DNA of 64,000 nucleotides from Deefgea piscis. Its GTDB lineage: Bacteria; Pseudomonadota; Gammaproteobacteria; Burkholderiales; Chitinibacteraceae. Below are positions 16,337 through 23,818 of the stretch, in pieces. A model generated the notes under the pieces. The model searched no databases. It had not been told where the DNA came from and was given only the letters and a program-made list of their open reading frames with translations. The stretch lies in contig NZ_CP081149.1 of NCBI RefSeq assembly GCF_019665785.1, positions 2,542,001 to 2,606,000 of the forward strand, read 5' to 3'. A program made the translations under genes and the position numbers. Position 1 is the stretch's first letter. Every line of letters starts with the position of its first letter.

Positions 16337-16845
16337 GTAAAAAACACACACCCACGCTTTGGGCATTTTCAGATACCGATTACTTAAGCGCAAACGGCGT
16401 AAAGGCTCGTTTTTGTGAAATTGTAGAACAAACAAAAACGTTTGCGCACTACCGTCTTTTTGAGGTGCAAAACCCAGCAGAAGACAAAGTCATCGCTCTC
16501 TTGGGCTGTGGGCCTGCTAGTTACGACAACGCTCGCCGCATCGTGGCCTGCGTAAATCGCCTTACCGCATTCACTACAGAAGACATCGAAAATCCAGCAA
16601 TCGATTTATTTGGTATTTCCGCATCACAACAGCGAATCTGGAACGCAGAACAACAGCGCGACGAGCTACTGGCCACGCTAAAAAAACTAGCCGTCGCAAC
16701 ATCACACTATCGAGTCGAATTAGCCGCATTCGTCGGGTTTGGCGCAAATCAACCCTGCGACGCCGAACGAGCAGCGTATATCGCCATCGCCAAAACGAAA
16801 ACACGCTACTCATCCGACGTAGAAAGCGACGGTGGTGAGATATGA
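16333..16845 (+). CDS. Early phage protein, unknown, with conserved C-terminal tail
   Basis: 170 residues, soluble, with a helical middle (SASQQRIWNAEQQRDELLATLKKL). No domain recognised. The last 13 residues, RYSSDVESDGGEI, are identical to the end of the exonuclease at 56049-56615 in prophage 2 although the rest is unrelated (see findings). Starts within the stop of the kinase gene and ends overlapping the next start (ATGA). Confidence 0.75.
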   Translation: MSKKHTPTLWAFSDTDYLSANGVKARFCEIVEQTKTFAHYRLFEVQNPAEDKVIALLGCGPASYDNARRIVACVNRLTAFTTEDIENPAIDLFGISASQQRIWNAEQQRDELLATLKKLAVATSHYRVELAAFVGFGANQPCDAERAAYIAIAKTKTRYSSDVESDGGEI

Positions 16846-17450
16846 AAGTCAAGCTAAAAATCAATAATCCAGCCGCCGCTATCGCCAGCGCCAAGCGCGT
16901 GAAATCGGTACTTGACCGCATCGAGGGCGACTTGGTCATCACCACCGATCACAACACCATCATGACGAGTGAATACACCGTTGCAAATATCTTTTTTTCC
17001 TACGCAGCCAAGTACGGCATGCTCGTTAAAGTTGAGGGCGAAGGCACTCAAAAGCGTCAGGTTTGGCGCAAAACAGGTGAATTCCCCGAGTTTATCGCTC
17101 CCGAAATCAGCGAAAGTAAACGCCTTCAGCTCGAAAACCAAGGCCGTGGCCGTGGTGCAAAACGCACTAAACCCGCCGCAGACAATCAGCAAGTCGCAAC
17201 GTATTCCAGCGCCAAACAGCGCGCTAACGCGGCAAAAAGCAGCGCCAAACAAGGCAACGGCTCGGTACTAAAACCCAAATTCAACCACTCAATCAGCCCA
17301 GCCAACGAGCCAAAAAATTACGATTTATACGATCGCTACCAGCCCAGCCGCCTAGGCATCATGAACGAAATCGAAGACAAAGGCGGCTACCAACACCACG
17401 TGCACCAGCCAGCCACCACAGGCCGCGTGTTTAGCAAGGGGAGATATTAA
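16842..17450 (+). CDS. Early phage protein, unknown
   Basis: 202 residues. The N-terminal 85 residues look folded (alpha/beta, EGDLVITTDHNTIMTSEYTVANIFF...); from about residue 100 the protein is low-complexity, Lys/Gln/Ala/Asn-rich and basic, likely disordered and possibly nucleic-acid binding. Start overlaps the preceding stop; the next gene follows after 1 bp. Confidence 0.72.
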   Translation: MKVKLKINNPAAAIASAKRVKSVLDRIEGDLVITTDHNTIMTSEYTVANIFFSYAAKYGMLVKVEGEGTQKRQVWRKTGEFPEFIAPEISESKRLQLENQGRGRGAKRTKPAADNQQVATYSSAKQRANAAKSSAKQGNGSVLKPKFNHSISPANEPKNYDLYDRYQPSRLGIMNEIEDKGGYQHHVHQPATTGRVFSKGRY

Positions 17451-17451
17451 G

Positions 17452-17703
17452 ATGAATACCGCTTTTTTATTAATGGCGCAATTTGAAACGCCACTAATCC
17501 CGATTGCCAAAGTCGGCGAATTCCTTGGGATGAGCGAACACCAGATCAACGTGCAAGCCAGCAAGCATCAGTTGCCGTTCCCAGTGATTAAGCTCAGCGA
17601 TTCACAAAAAGCCCCGCGCTTTGTACGCATCGAAGACCTAGCGAGCCATATCGACCAGCAGGCAGAGAAAGCCAAGACGGTTTGGAAGCGGAATCAGCTA
17701 TAA
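17452..17703 (+). CDS. PrtN-like regulator (pyocin activator family)
   Basis: 83 residues with the family signature: MNTAFLLMAQFETPLIPIAKV at the N-terminus, an HTH-like middle, and the end RFVRIEDLASHIDQQAEKAK. PrtN activates pyocin genes in Pseudomonas; in prophages the family is a transcription activator of uncertain target. The homologue in prophage 2 is at 54578-54832. Confidence 0.85.
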   Translation: MNTAFLLMAQFETPLIPIAKVGEFLGMSEHQINVQASKHQLPFPVIKLSDSQKAPRFVRIEDLASHIDQQAEKAKTVWKRNQL

Positions 17704-17856
17704 GCATTTCCTATGTAGTTAGTCGCAGCGCCATTTGCTGTTTTTGGTCTAGCGTTGCTACTGAATAAGCACGCAACTGGACGTAAACGGAAAGTAACCA
17801 CAGATTAACAACGCAACTGTTCGAAGAGTCCGAACTGTTTAGATAAAGGAAAGATC

Positions 17857-18225
17857 ATGGAAAGCGCAAACGTAGAATTATCAAAAGAAGAAAACCAAAA
17901 AATCATCGATCAGATGCGAGCGCATCAAGCTGAGCGTAAAGCCGCCACTGTCGCGGCCCAACCTGCTTTGATACGTCTGATGGCAGTGGCCGAGCGTGAC
18001 ACGGGGCAAAGCCGCGTCATCGCCAAGTTCTTGCTGGGCTGCTACAACGGCAACCGCTTCCCCTTCGACTTGACGGACTTTCGCGTTCTCGACCACGCCT
18101 TGTTTAATGACTGCATGCTTGTTTTATCGATGGACTCTTACTGCACACAAGAGATTCATTGCTACTTTGAGAATGGCGGTCAACGCTTCGAGAAATTGGC
18201 CGATGACTGGAACTTAAACAAATAA
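17857..18225 (+). CDS. DUF7673-like phage protein
   Basis: 122 residues. After a charged helical N-terminus comes the family core ALIRLMAVAERDTGQSRVIAKFLLGCYNG (about 40-68) and the end QEIHCYFENGGQRFEKLADDWNL. The start is set by AAAGGAAAG 7 nt upstream. Function unknown. The 150 bp before it contain no gene. Confidence 0.7.
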   Translation: MESANVELSKEENQKIIDQMRAHQAERKAATVAAQPALIRLMAVAERDTGQSRVIAKFLLGCYNGNRFPFDLTDFRVLDHALFNDCMLVLSMDSYCTQEIHCYFENGGQRFEKLADDWNLNK

Positions 18226-18241
18226 CAAGGAAAGTCGAATC

Positions 18242-18433
18242 ATGGAAAATGCAATTATTGGCATCAATCCAGATACACGAATTTGTGAAGAAGTCGCACT
18301 AGCAACTGATAAACAAGCGCGGCAGAACATGCTGCAAAGTGGGCTAGTGATCGGCGAAACCACAACGGACGTTGCTCGAAAACTGTTGGGTGAAAAAGTA
18401 GAAATCACCGCACCGTATGCGTTCGCAAATTAA
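18242..18433 (+). CDS. Small phage protein, unknown
   Basis: 63 residues (MENAIIGINPDTRICEEVALAT...), ATG at 18242 preceded by AAGGAAAGTCG, the same initiation block as its neighbours. No domain recognised. Confidence 0.62.
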   Translation: MENAIIGINPDTRICEEVALATDKQARQNMLQSGLVIGETTTDVARKLLGEKVEITAPYAFAN

Positions 18434-18443
18434 AGGAAAGTCG

Positions 18444-19193
18444 ATGGTAAAAATTCCAGTCCCGATCTCGGGCGGCAAAGACAGTCAAACCTGCTTGGAG
18501 CTAGCAATCGAGCTGGTCGGCGTTGGGCATGTGCAAGGATTATTTTGCGACACAAAGTTTGAGCATCCACTGACGTATGAACACATCGACTTTATTCGTG
18601 ACCACTATCGCGTTCAGATTGATGTGGTCAATGCGGGTAATGTACCCGATAAAGTCCGTAAGTATGGGCGATTCCCAGGTGGTGGCGCACGGTTCTGCAC
18701 TGACGAGCTAAAGATAAAGCCGACGGTGATTTATGCCAAAGCGCTTGCTACGGCACAGGGTGGCTTTGAAATTTGGTATGGAATGCGCTCAGATGAAAGC
18801 ACTGACCGTGCCGCGAGATATAAAGACCGCGTGAGTGACGAACTCTATACACCTCACGAATATATGGCCGGAAAATACCCGAAATATCTAGCAAGAATGG
18901 GCGTAATGGTTCGATTGCCAATTCTCGACTGGAGCAAGCATCAGGTGCTGCACCAGTTGCAAGATCGAGCCAATCCGCTGTATGCCGCAGGATTTGACCG
19001 CGTAGGCTGCTTCCCTTGCTTTGCATCGGGTGATGTTCACAAAGAGCGCGCATTTGGATTCGACAAGTTTGGCAAGCAGCAAAAGGTGATCGCCCTACAA
19101 CTTGAGCGCGAAATTGGTAAAAGCATCTGGACCAGTCAAGGCGGCAGCCAGCGCAACAATCCCGATCAGATGTGCATGATTTGCCAGTCGTAA
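18444..19193 (+). CDS. PP-loop ATPase, PAPS-reductase family
   Basis: 249 residues from ATG at 18444 (AGGAAAGTCG upstream; an in-frame ATG at 18417 overlaps the previous gene). PP-loop SGGKDS at residues 9-14, then a PAPS-reductase-like C-terminus with Cys clusters (CFPCF and CMIC near the end) that may hold a metal. Phage members are thought to act in nucleotide or nucleic-acid thiolation, but the substrate is unknown. Last gene of the rightward operon. Confidence 0.8.
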   Translation: MVKIPVPISGGKDSQTCLELAIELVGVGHVQGLFCDTKFEHPLTYEHIDFIRDHYRVQIDVVNAGNVPDKVRKYGRFPGGGARFCTDELKIKPTVIYAKALATAQGGFEIWYGMRSDESTDRAARYKDRVSDELYTPHEYMAGKYPKYLARMGVMVRLPILDWSKHQVLHQLQDRANPLYAAGFDRVGCFPCFASGDVHKERAFGFDKFGKQQKVIALQLEREIGKSIWTSQGGSQRNNPDQMCMICQS

Positions 19194-19210
19194 TTGTAGG
19201 AATAAATAAC

Positions 19211-19219
19211 TAAGGAAAG
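19211..19219 (+). other. Orphan ribosome-binding block
   Basis: TAAGGAAAG, the block that precedes ATG in several genes of both early operons, occurs here 20 bp after the last rightward stop. No open reading frame follows; the integrase coding end begins at 19227. It looks like the remains of a deleted gene. Confidence 0.5.
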
Positions 19220-19226
19220 CTACATA

Positions 19227-20348
19227 TCACCGCCGATCACTACGCCCATCCATCACGATGGGCGTTTTTACTTCCCGATGTAAATCCTCTGCCTTCAATT
19301 GCGTATAGCGCGCCAAGTTTTTCCAGCTCTTATGCCCCGACACCAGCGCCACCTCTTGAATCTGATAACCTTGCTCAAACAAACGGCTAATCGCCTCATG
19401 CCGCAAGTCGTGGAACGTCAGGCCGTCAATCTGTGCCAAGCGACACAGCCGCTCAAACCGCGCTCTAACGCCATCAGCGGTATACGGAAAAATGCGCGCA
19501 TCAGTACGCGGCTGGGCTTGGATGATTGCCAAAGACTCACCCAATAACGGCACGCGCTGATTATTACCAATCTTTTCTTTGGGGTCTTTTCGATCTCGAA
19601 TCACAATCGCTTTTTTGGCCTCATCCAAATCAGACCAGAGCAGACCGACAATCTCACCTTGTCGCATCCCCGTCTCAATCGCAAAGCGCACGATATCGGC
19701 GATGGGGATAAAGCCTTTGTGTTTCCATTTTTCGGCCTGCACTAAAAATGCCGCCAACTCCCCAGGCAATAAACGTCGATCACGCTCTACCGATTTAGCC
19801 AATAAACCCAAAGACCAGCACTCATCACGACCCAATTCAAACTCGGCCACCGGCACATCTAAGCCAAAAAAAGCCTTGGCGCGACGCAGTGCACCACCTA
19901 AATACACAATATCCTGATTCACAGTTTGCGGCTTAGCGCCCTCAGCACGCCGATCACGGCAATATGTAATCACTGCAGCGGGCGTTATATCGACCAATGG
20001 CAAAGCGCCAATTCGTGAGCGAGCCACAATCCCCAGTGAACTGCGCTTGGTATCCCCTAGCGGCTTATCTTTTTCTAAAAACGCAATGTACTTAGCAATC
20101 AAATCAGCAACAGTCAGACCCCGTAAACTACGCACGCGAATAGATTCATCATCTTTCATCGCCTCGGTAAGCCGTGCCGCCCAATCCTCAGCCTCGCGCT
20201 TCGTCGCAGCCTCAGCCCTTGGCCCCTTACCCATCACCAAAAAACTACGCGACTCACTCAATACCGTCTTACCATTACGAAATAAGCGCACCGAGGCTTT
20301 AAAACTAATCGAGCCGTCTTTGTTTTCTTTGCGTAAAATAGTAGCCAT
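19227..20348 (-). CDS. int: Prophage 1 integrase (tyrosine recombinase)
   Basis: 373 residues with the tyrosine-recombinase catalytic set: R229 (TGMRQGE), H313 and R316 (HDLRHE), H339 (SGHKS), Y348 (ARYTQ). The N-terminus (about 1-60) is the usual arm-binding domain. It inserts and excises the prophage at the dusA core 170 bp to its right. About 40% similar by eye to the integrase of prophage 2, with different arm-site repeats beside it. Confidence 0.95.
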   Translation of the reverse strand: MATILRKENKDGSISFKASVRLFRNGKTVLSESRSFLVMGKGPRAEAATKREAEDWAARLTEAMKDDESIRVRSLRGLTVADLIAKYIAFLEKDKPLGDTKRSSLGIVARSRIGALPLVDITPAAVITYCRDRRAEGAKPQTVNQDIVYLGGALRRAKAFFGLDVPVAEFELGRDECWSLGLLAKSVERDRRLLPGELAAFLVQAEKWKHKGFIPIADIVRFAIETGMRQGEIVGLLWSDLDEAKKAIVIRDRKDPKEKIGNNQRVPLLGESLAIIQAQPRTDARIFPYTADGVRARFERLCRLAQIDGLTFHDLRHEAISRLFEQGYQIQEVALVSGHKSWKNLARYTQLKAEDLHREVKTPIVMDGRSDRR

Positions 20349-20358
20349 AGCCGCGCCA

Positions 20359-20407
20359 TTTGCACCTTGAGAAATTTTAGCCCTCTAAGTTACAGTCAAG
20401 GTGCAAA
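20359..20407. repeat. Integrase arm-type inverted repeat, prophage 1
   Basis: TTTGCACCTTGA (20359-20370) and TCAAGGTGCAAA (20396-20407) form a perfect 12-bp inverted repeat between int and the attachment core. Placement and spacing fit arm-type binding sites. Confidence 0.65.
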
Positions 20408-20449
20408 TTTTGCAAACCAATACGCAGCAAACCCAATAAAACTGAAAAA

Positions 20450-20563
20450 ATGTTAAATAACGAAACCCTAGCAAAATCAAGCCAAAACCCAGCAAACCCA
20501 ATGCCTGCAAGGGGTAGAAGGTTCTGCATCGCGCCGATGCTCGATTGGACGATTAAAAAATAA
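20450..20563 (+). pseudogene. dusA: Displaced 5' fragment of dusA left by prophage 1
   Basis: An ATG-started 37-codon reading frame ends in RRFCIAPMLDWT-IKK-stop. Its RRFCIAPMLDWT is identical to residues 14-25 of the intact DusA at 61985. Its first ~24 codons are unrelated to that gene's present leader. Before prophage 2 entered, this leader was the dusA 5' end supplied by prophage 1; insertion of prophage 2 cut it after Trp-Thr. Confidence 0.9.
20514..20550. repeat. Attachment site between the prophages (attR of 1 / attL of 2)
   Basis: A 37-bp segment matches 62022-62058 with three mismatches, all in the left 23 bp. The right 14 bp, ATGCTCGATTGGAC (20537-20550), are identical, which maps the crossover of prophage 2 to that stretch. 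Confidence 0.93.
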
Positions 20564-20604
20564 ACACTATATTTATCAACAATCTAAGCACAGTTAAAAA
20601 TAAA

Positions 20605-20673
20605 TGTAGCACTACCGAATGCACCAATTTTTTTAAAAATCGCTGCACATTATCAAAAACAAGTGCTACACAG
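20605..20673. repeat. Integrase arm sites at the left end of prophage 2
   Basis: TGTAGCAC at 20605-20612 and GTGCTACACAG at 20663-20673 are the same motif (inverted and direct) as the four copies next to int at 61828-61886. They define the other arm of attP. Confidence 0.75.
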
Positions 20674-20697
20674 CCCAGATGGGCTTTTTTTTATCCG

Positions 20698-20713
20698 TTC
20701 TGCATAGCGCCTA
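20698..20713. repeat. Partial third copy of the dusA core
   Basis: TTCTGCATAGCGCCTA matches 62030-62045 at 16 of 16 bases, then diverges. It lies 150 bp inside prophage 2 between flanking GTTCT and AGAAC. It may be a relic of another integration or part of attP. Confidence 0.6.
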
Positions 20714-20748
20714 CGATACGTAGAACTGAACGTTTTTATCTTTTCAGC

Positions 20749-21549
20749 TCAAAACAAACCACACAATGCCCCAGCATCCCAATTGGTGATCACCAGCTCT
20801 TTGCTGCTTTTCACTTGGGCTTGCTTTGCATTGTTGCCATTGCTGTATTTAATCTTGAGCTCTTGAATCGTTAGCCCGGCAAATGCTTCACGGATGTCGG
20901 GATGATCGTTGATGCTGACCATCACCTTGCCTTCGCAGCTTTTCATAAACTCAGCCATGGCCAGATATTGATCAAATTCAAATGGCACGCCGTACCCTTC
21001 GGTTTGCCAATACGGCGGGTCGCAATAAAAGAAGCTGTGCTTACGATCATAACGACGCATGCAATCGAGCCAATTCAAATTTTCAACGGTGGTACCGGCC
21101 AGGCGTAAATGGGCGGACGAAAGATTCTCTTCAATTCGACACAGATTAATAATCGGTGCAGTCGTCGCAGTACCGAAGCTTTGCCCATCGACCTTGCCGC
21201 CAAAGGCATGCTGCTGCAAATAAAAAAACCGCGCAGCGCGCTGAATATCGGTGAGTGTTTCGGTTTGGGTGGCCTGCAGCCACTTAAATACTTGCCGTGA
21301 CGACAACGCCCATTTGAATTGACGAACGAATTCTTCTAAATGATGCTGCACGACACGGTACAGATTAACCAAATCGCCATTGATATCGTTAATGACTTCA
21401 ACTGGGGCAGGAACAGGGCGTAAAAAATACAAAGCGCCACCACCGCAAAAGACTTCAACATAACAATCGTGCGGTGGGAATAATGGCAACAGGCGGTCAG
21501 CCAGTCGGCGCTTACCGCCGAGCCAAGGAATGATGGGGGATGTAGACAT
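20749..21549 (-). CDS. dam: Dam-type DNA adenine methyltransferase
   Basis: 266 residues of the D12 class N6-adenine methyltransferases: PWLGGKRRLAD (8-18), AdoMet site VFCGGGALYF (33-42), catalytic DPPY (177-180). ATG at 21549 follows CTGGAG by 7 nt and lies inside the Com-like gene. It probably methylates phage DNA against host restriction or alters gene control. It is the leftmost gene of prophage 2, next to attL. Confidence 0.92.
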   Translation of the reverse strand: MSTSPIIPWLGGKRRLADRLLPLFPPHDCYVEVFCGGGALYFLRPVPAPVEVINDINGDLVNLYRVVQHHLEEFVRQFKWALSSRQVFKWLQATQTETLTDIQRAARFFYLQQHAFGGKVDGQSFGTATTAPIINLCRIEENLSSAHLRLAGTTVENLNWLDCMRRYDRKHSFFYCDPPYWQTEGYGVPFEFDQYLAMAEFMKSCEGKVMVSINDHPDIREAFAGLTIQELKIKYSNGNNAKQAQVKSSKELVITNWDAGALCGLF

Positions 21550-21706
21550 TAGCAACTCCAGAGTCAGATCCATGATCGGGATCGAATTGGAGGCTCGAGG
21601 CCTTCAGATGATTCAGTGTTCCACACCGGGGACACTTGATAGACAGCTCAATAAACCGCCCTTCTGCGAGCTTTTTATTGCATTGAGAACAACGTATATT
21701 TTGCAT
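21512..21706 (-). CDS. com: Com-like zinc-finger translational regulator
   Basis: 64 residues with MQNIRCSQCNKKLAEGRFIELSIKCPRC... spacing: C6, C9, C25, C28 form a four-Cys zinc site as in Mu Com. It overlaps the methylase start by 38 bp. In Mu, Com binds the mRNA near the mom start and switches on translation of the modification gene; the same arrangement here suggests Com-dependent dam translation. The family match is strong, the target inferred. Confidence 0.88.
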   Translation of the reverse strand: MQNIRCSQCNKKLAEGRFIELSIKCPRCGTLNHLKASSLQFDPDHGSDSGVANVYIPHHSLARR

Positions 21707-21711
21707 AGCAT

Positions 21712-21729
21712 ATTATAGAACAAACGTTC
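21712..21729 (-). promoter_or_regulatory. com-dam promoter with GAAC palindrome
   Basis: On the minus strand a perfect TATAAT (21712-21717) lies 5 nt before the com ATG, so the transcript would be nearly leaderless. The palindrome GAAC-AAAC-GTTC (21718-21729) abuts the -10 and no good -35 is present, suggesting an activator or repressor site. Confidence 0.5.
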
Positions 21730-21749
21730 TTTTTATGTTTGTAAAATGC

Positions 21750-21790
21750 AAAAAAAAAGCCCACCCTTGCCATGTAAGCAAGGGTGGGCT
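21750..21790 (-). terminator. Terminator of the late/lysis operon
   Basis: AGCCCACCCTTGC (21759-21771) and its complement (21778-21790) form a 13-bp stem, followed on the minus strand by nine T. It isolates the com-dam unit from the late transcript. Confidence 0.92.
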
Positions 21791-21887
21791 GATTATTTTT
21801 TAGTCACGACGTTCAAGCCGCGCTGGCATTCGGTTTGATCCGCTTATCTACTACTTATCCACAACATTAACCTCAGATCTTGTGGAT

Positions 21888-22454
21888 TTAAAATACCCAT
21901 CCCGCTCGAACGCGAGCGACGTTTTGACCGGCTGGACTTTGCGCCAGATCTAAGCCCAAACGTACACGTGACAAATCGCGCTCGAGCCAAATGCCTTTTT
22001 CACGATCACTGCTATAACTCACACCCACGGCCCAAACTTTAGCCGGCGGTGGGATATAGCTGGCCTCGAGTGGCATATCAATGGCACTGACCACTTCGCC
22101 ATCTTGCGAGCTCGCGACGATGCGCCGACCATCGCCCGATTGCACTAAGCTCAAATCAACCGATACCGGCGGACAATCTAGCCCCGAGGCTTTATTTGCA
22201 GCTGGTTTTGGCTTCACAGTTACCGCAATCCGCCGCTCTTCGCGGCTACCCGCTGGCAAAACATGCGGTGCTGACGACGGTTTGGCCACTGGGCTTCGCG
22301 CAGCAATCACACTACCGTCGCTTTGTTGCACAGCGGGTAATGTCGTCACCACTTCGGTAACAGGGTGGCGATAATCACCGAGCAAATACCCCAGCCAAGC
22401 CACAAACAGCAACGCAAGCAGTACGACGACATTTTTAATAGTCAGTTGTTTCAT
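21888..22454 (-). CDS. Membrane-anchored protein at the end of the lysis cassette
   Basis: 188 residues from ATG at 22454, overlapping the endolysin stop as ATGA. A transmembrane helix (about 9-27, VVVLLALLFVAWLGYLLG) is followed by a Pro-rich periplasmic linker and a C-terminal beta-rich segment (VWAVGVSYSSD... ARVRAGWVF). The position suggests a spanin-like or other lysis accessory role. I found no lipobox Rz1-type reading frame inside it. Family not recognised. Confidence 0.62.
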   Translation of the reverse strand: MKQLTIKNVVVLLALLFVAWLGYLLGDYRHPVTEVVTTLPAVQQSDGSVIAARSPVAKPSSAPHVLPAGSREERRIAVTVKPKPAANKASGLDCPPVSVDLSLVQSGDGRRIVASSQDGEVVSAIDMPLEASYIPPPAKVWAVGVSYSSDREKGIWLERDLSRVRLGLDLAQSPAGQNVARVRAGWVF

Positions 22455-22897
22455 CGCGCAGTCCGCCATTCTTTACGCTCATAATGCGGATAGTCCGGCG
22501 TTTTCCAGCGCCCGCCCCACACCAAACCAAAGCGCTCGCCAATCGGGCCTAGGCTTAAATAAAAACCCAATTCTCTGGCGTTATTGCCTTGCAAATATTT
22601 GCCGTTTTCAAACACCCCGACATCGAGCGCCTCAGCGTCGCCATGCGGCGTTTCGGGCAAATCGGTGTTATGGGCGCTGCTTTGGGTCCATGTCACTTTG
22701 GGGCCGGGCTTAGTTCGCCCTTGCGCATACAAAGCATTTTGCTCAGACTGCGGCCGCCAAGTGCAGGTTAAACGCACTTCAAGTGCTGGATTTTGCTGTT
22801 GTAACGTGGCATTGGCTTCGGCAATAAATTGCTCAGCAAGCCCACGGATGCTGGCGTGTAAATCTTTGAGTTCACGACTAGACATGAGTTTTTCCAT
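22451..22897 (-). CDS. Endolysin, M15-type peptidase
   Basis: 148 residues from ATG at 22897 (22885 is also possible). VanY/L-alanyl-D-glutamate peptidase-like: SSAH (His 76), ALDV (Asp 93) and DYPHYE (His 138) supply the zinc ligands. It cuts the peptide of peptidoglycan at lysis. No signal sequence, so export depends on the holin upstream. A terminator-like hairpin directly before the gene may lower its expression. Confidence 0.85.
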   Translation of the reverse strand: MEKLMSSRELKDLHASIRGLAEQFIAEANATLQQQNPALEVRLTCTWRPQSEQNALYAQGRTKPGPKVTWTQSSAHNTDLPETPHGDAEALDVGVFENGKYLQGNNARELGFYLSLGPIGERFGLVWGGRWKTPDYPHYERKEWRTAR

Positions 22898-22932
22898 AAA
22901 AAAACCCGCCAATCCATACAGACAGGCGGGTC
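22898..22932 (-). terminator. Hairpin between holin and endolysin
   Basis: ACCCGCC (22905-22911) pairs with GGCGGGT (22926-22932), with a T run on the minus strand (22898-22904). It stands inside the lysis operon, so it would be an attenuator that Q-modified polymerase reads through. Confidence 0.75.
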
Positions 22933-22948
22933 GTTGAGCGATGACGTA

Positions 22949-23230
22949 TTAACCGCCGTTGATTTTGTTGGCTTGCTTCTTAAACCAGAGCTCGACAAAT
23001 TGCGCGCCAACAATCCCCAATGCCGAACCAATGCCCAGTAAAGCAATCGGGTGCAAATTGGGGATCTGAATCAACGCCAAACCGGCAATCGACGACGTTG
23101 CCGCGCCTAAAATTGAACGCCCAAAACACAGGCGAACTGTCAATTCTTCTTTTGAAACCAGCAACTTACCCAGCCCGATCAAAGCGCCCGCCACTAACAC
23201 GCTGATTAATGTTTTTTCATGTTCTTGCAT
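22949..23230 (-). CDS. Holin
   Basis: 93 residues with three hydrophobic segments (about 8-24, 40-56, 62-82) and a short basic C-terminus (WFKKQANKINGG), like Phage_holin_3 type proteins. It would form inner-membrane holes for the endolysin at the end of the cycle. It lies between the DUF7338 protein and the endolysin. Confidence 0.82.
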   Translation of the reverse strand: MQEHEKTLISVLVAGALIGLGKLLVSKEELTVRLCFGRSILGAATSSIAGLALIQIPNLHPIALLGIGSALGIVGAQFVELWFKKQANKINGG

Positions 23231-23236
23231 ATCGCT

Positions 23237-23818
23237 TCACCGATCTTGAGACGTAAAAAAACCCGCTTTTGCGGGAGGTTGATTTTCTGTTTTGCCCCGC
23301 TGCATTAGCGGACTAAACCGATGACAAATCGGGATTCGCTCAGTCGGATCGCGTAGCAAATTACCCAGCTTCCACCCGACGCGAATATTGATGCAGCGCC
23401 CAAACAGCGACGGCCATGTTGCCGAAAACTCAAACGCGCAGCGACCTTTTTGATCAGTCACCAGCGTTAAATACGCGCCGGGGATATACGTCGGCACGCG
23501 CCGCGCCTGCAGATTGCCCCAATGCCGCAAAGTCGGCCGATCAAACGTTTGCCCGAGCCAAAAAGAAAAGCCCGCAGCAGGATTGCGCCACTGCCACAGC
23601 ACATACGTCCACCAACTGGCGGTGTGCGACGCACAAAAACCGGCATCGCCATTGCAGCCATCCATGCGCGAATCGGGCGTTTGAAACCACCATAACCAGC
23701 GCGGCAAATAACCATCGCGTCGAACAAAAAGCGCAATCACCGGCGCCAGCAGCATCGCCAGCACTGTAAACAGCACATCCATCACGGCCAAAAATGGCCA
23801 CATCATGATCAGCCTCAT
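23237..23818 (-). CDS. DUF7338-like membrane protein
   Basis: 193 residues from ATG at 23818, overlapping the upstream stop as ATGA. An N-terminal hydrophobic region (about 4-32, FLAVMDVLFTVLAMLLAPVIALFV) precedes the family motif LPRWLWWFQTPDSRMDG. The last residues (PPAKAGFFTS) are encoded by a terminator hairpin. A regular neighbour of lysis genes in betaproteobacterial phages; function unknown. Confidence 0.72.
   Translation of the reverse strand: MRLIMMWPFLAVMDVLFTVLAMLLAPVIALFVRRDGYLPRWLWWFQTPDSRMDGCNGDAGFCASHTASWWTYVLWQWRNPAAGFSFWLGQTFDRPTLRHWGNLQARRVPTYIPGAYLTLVTDQKGRCAFEFSATWPSLFGRCINIRVGWKLGNLLRDPTERIPICHRFSPLMQRGKTENQPPAKAGFFTSQDR
23255..23275 (-). terminator. Terminator hairpin inside the end of a coding region
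   Basis: CCCGC (23262-23266), TTTT loop, GCGGG (23271-23275), then seven T on the minus strand. The hairpin codes for the PAKAGFF tail of the gene at 23237. Confidence 0.72.

Larger units (their letters stand above)
1..20550. mobile_element. Prophage 1 (right part), integrated at dusA
   Basis: The segment carries packaging, late-control, replication, immunity, accessory and early genes and ends in a tyrosine integrase next to a dusA-type attachment core at 20514-20550. Its structural genes must lie left of the window, because the large terminase is cut at base 1 and prophage 2, which has the same layout, places capsid and tail genes there. The left attachment site is not visible. Confidence 0.93.

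Noticed and set aside
20400..20750. tRNA gene as integration target
   Set aside because: No tRNA-like cloverleaf at either boundary; the target is the 5' end of dusA.
21718..21729. GAAC-N4-GTTC as a LexA/SOS box
   Set aside because: It resembles the Gram-positive LexA box, whereas a betaproteobacterial LexA is expected to use CTGT-N8-ACAG; kept only as an unassigned palindrome.
21888..22454. Embedded Rz1-type outer spanin
   Set aside because: No alternative-frame lipoprotein with a lipobox was found within or beside the gene.
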